From an uncultured Geobacteraceae bacterium (GTDB taxonomy: Bacteria > Desulfobacterota > Desulfuromonadia > Geobacterales > Pseudopelobacteraceae), in contig CAINRC010000001.1 in the NCBI GenBank assembly GCA_903852495.1, forward strand, positions 50,977 to 114,976: a stretch of DNA of 64,000 nt, written 5' to 3'. The notes beneath the pieces are model-generated. The model ran no database searches and was not told where the DNA came from. It was given only the letters and a program-made list of their open reading frames with translations. The number at the start of each line of letters is the position of its first letter. Positions within the stretch are counted from its first letter, which is position 1. A program made the translations under genes and the position numbers. Below, in pieces: positions 63,647-64,000 of this stretch.

Positions 63647-63876
63647 ATACTGTATGCTGTGCTTGTGGATCTATTCGGCTCATCTATGCTGGCGGGAACT
63701 GACAAGTACGAATGTAGCACCCTGCCGCTACGATCAGGATCACGGGAACAGTTCAGCGCTATGGTGTCGCAAATGAAAATTCCCGCACTGGTGCAGTACG
63801 TCACCAAACGGGGAATGATTGCTTGCAGATTCCCGATGCCGGTTCTGTATCCGTTTCTGTTGGGGATTCCGCACCA

Positions 63877-63968
63877 AGTCGGCCACTGATTCCGATTGAA
63901 CTCGGCCACCCAATACGATTGAAGTCGGCCACCTATTCCGATTGATCTCGGCCACCCCCTGAGTACTT
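63877..63968. mobile_element. Tandem 23-base repeats, probable terminal region of an IS21-type element
   Basis: Units of exactly 23 bases with the pattern (A)NTCGGCCAC(C/T)NATTCCGATTGA start at 63877, 63900 and 63923, and a partial fourth unit (TCTCGGCCACCCC) starts at 63946. Multiple terminal repeats of about this size and composition are characteristic of IS21-family ends, where they bind the transposase. The transposase genes, if any, lie past base 64000 or are lost. Confidence 0.6.
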
Positions 63969-64000
63969 CGTAGCATCCCCCGTTTATTGTCGTCGCTGGG

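Larger units (their letters stand above)
63463..64000. other. Right-edge non-coding stretch with repeats and probable IS end
   Basis: After the Fic gene there is no credible gene up to the window end. The stretch holds the second hairpin repeat (63503-63545), a tandem ATACCCCCAAA pair (63623-63646) and 23-base tandem repeats (63877-63968). Short minus-strand frames run through here, but their translations are repeat-derived. Confidence 0.6.

Noticed and set aside
63877..63968. CRISPR array
   Set aside because: The units follow each other with no spacers and are 23 bases long in total, and no cas gene is seen anywhere in the window.
63601..63976. Minus-strand frames of 102 and 78 codons near the right edge
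   Set aside because: Their translations follow the 23-base repeats and contain no domain, so they are repeat-derived.

Overview
This window is about 57-60 % GC by eye and carries the gene complement of a Geobacter-type bacterium (Desulfuromonadota, Geobacterales). The signs are multiheme c-type cytochromes with a b-type quinol oxidase subunit, heme-bearing sensor proteins, an NtrC-type regulator, a large PurL without a glutaminase domain next to mscS and purB, and a pgpH-ybeY-dgkA cluster. Almost all of it is ordinary chromosome. Accessory material sits at 0.8-1.5 kb, 45.2-48.6 kb and 57.6-64 kb.

Layout. 1-0.8 kb is the 5' part of recQ (minus strand). 0.9-1.5 kb is a small AT-richer toxin-antitoxin pair whose promoter is covered by three tandem 11-bp repeats. 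1.5-14.2 kb is a minus-strand housekeeping run: purB-mscS-purL, a metallo-beta-lactamase-fold protein, a DUF503 protein, asnS, and xerD-pgpH-ybeY-dgkA/PAP2. 14.2-21.6 kb is a respiratory locus: a five-gene minus-strand operon with the architecture of the G. sulfurreducens cbcEDCBA menaquinol:cytochrome c oxidoreductase (7-heme c, b-type subunit, 12-heme c, heme-bearing membrane protein, small membrane protein). Beside it are a divergent sigma-54-dependent response regulator (BccR-like) and a histidine kinase with a periplasmic heme domain. 21.7-32.8 kb holds a Gate-domain transporter, glnD, an MFS protein, a VF530 protein, pyruvate carboxylase, ilvE and a ferredoxin. 33.0-40.0 kb is the classical rpsB-tsf-pyrH-frr-uppS-cdsA-dxr-rseP block, followed by a double-hotdog thioesterase, tsaB, an MFS exporter and sucCD. 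48.7-57.6 kb is dnaE-accA-rluB-corC-lnt-prfB, with the programmed +1 frameshift in prfB. 57.6-63.5 kb holds small and secreted proteins of unknown function, trmO and a Fic protein. The last 130 bases carry exact 23-bp tandem repeats that look like the end of an IS21-type element.

How the parts work together. In the respiratory locus, menaquinol would be oxidised by the b-type subunit. Electrons would pass to the 7-heme protein, anchored by its C-terminal helix, and then to the periplasmic 12-heme protein. Expression is probably set by the adjacent heme-sensing kinase and NtrC-type regulator. One operon protein is a kinase-less relative of the kinase's own sensor domain. That makes this locus the best candidate for under-described biology here.

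Other points of interest: two membrane-lipid genes (dgkA/PAP2 and cdsA) have no ATG/GTG/TTG in front of their conserved N-termini. A bacterial CLCA-like metalloprotease with a C-terminal sorting signal lies between two near-identical copies of the dnaE promoter. Two copies of an unusual 2x2-internal-loop hairpin lie 4.8 kb apart. All gene assignments come from reading motifs; no database search was run.
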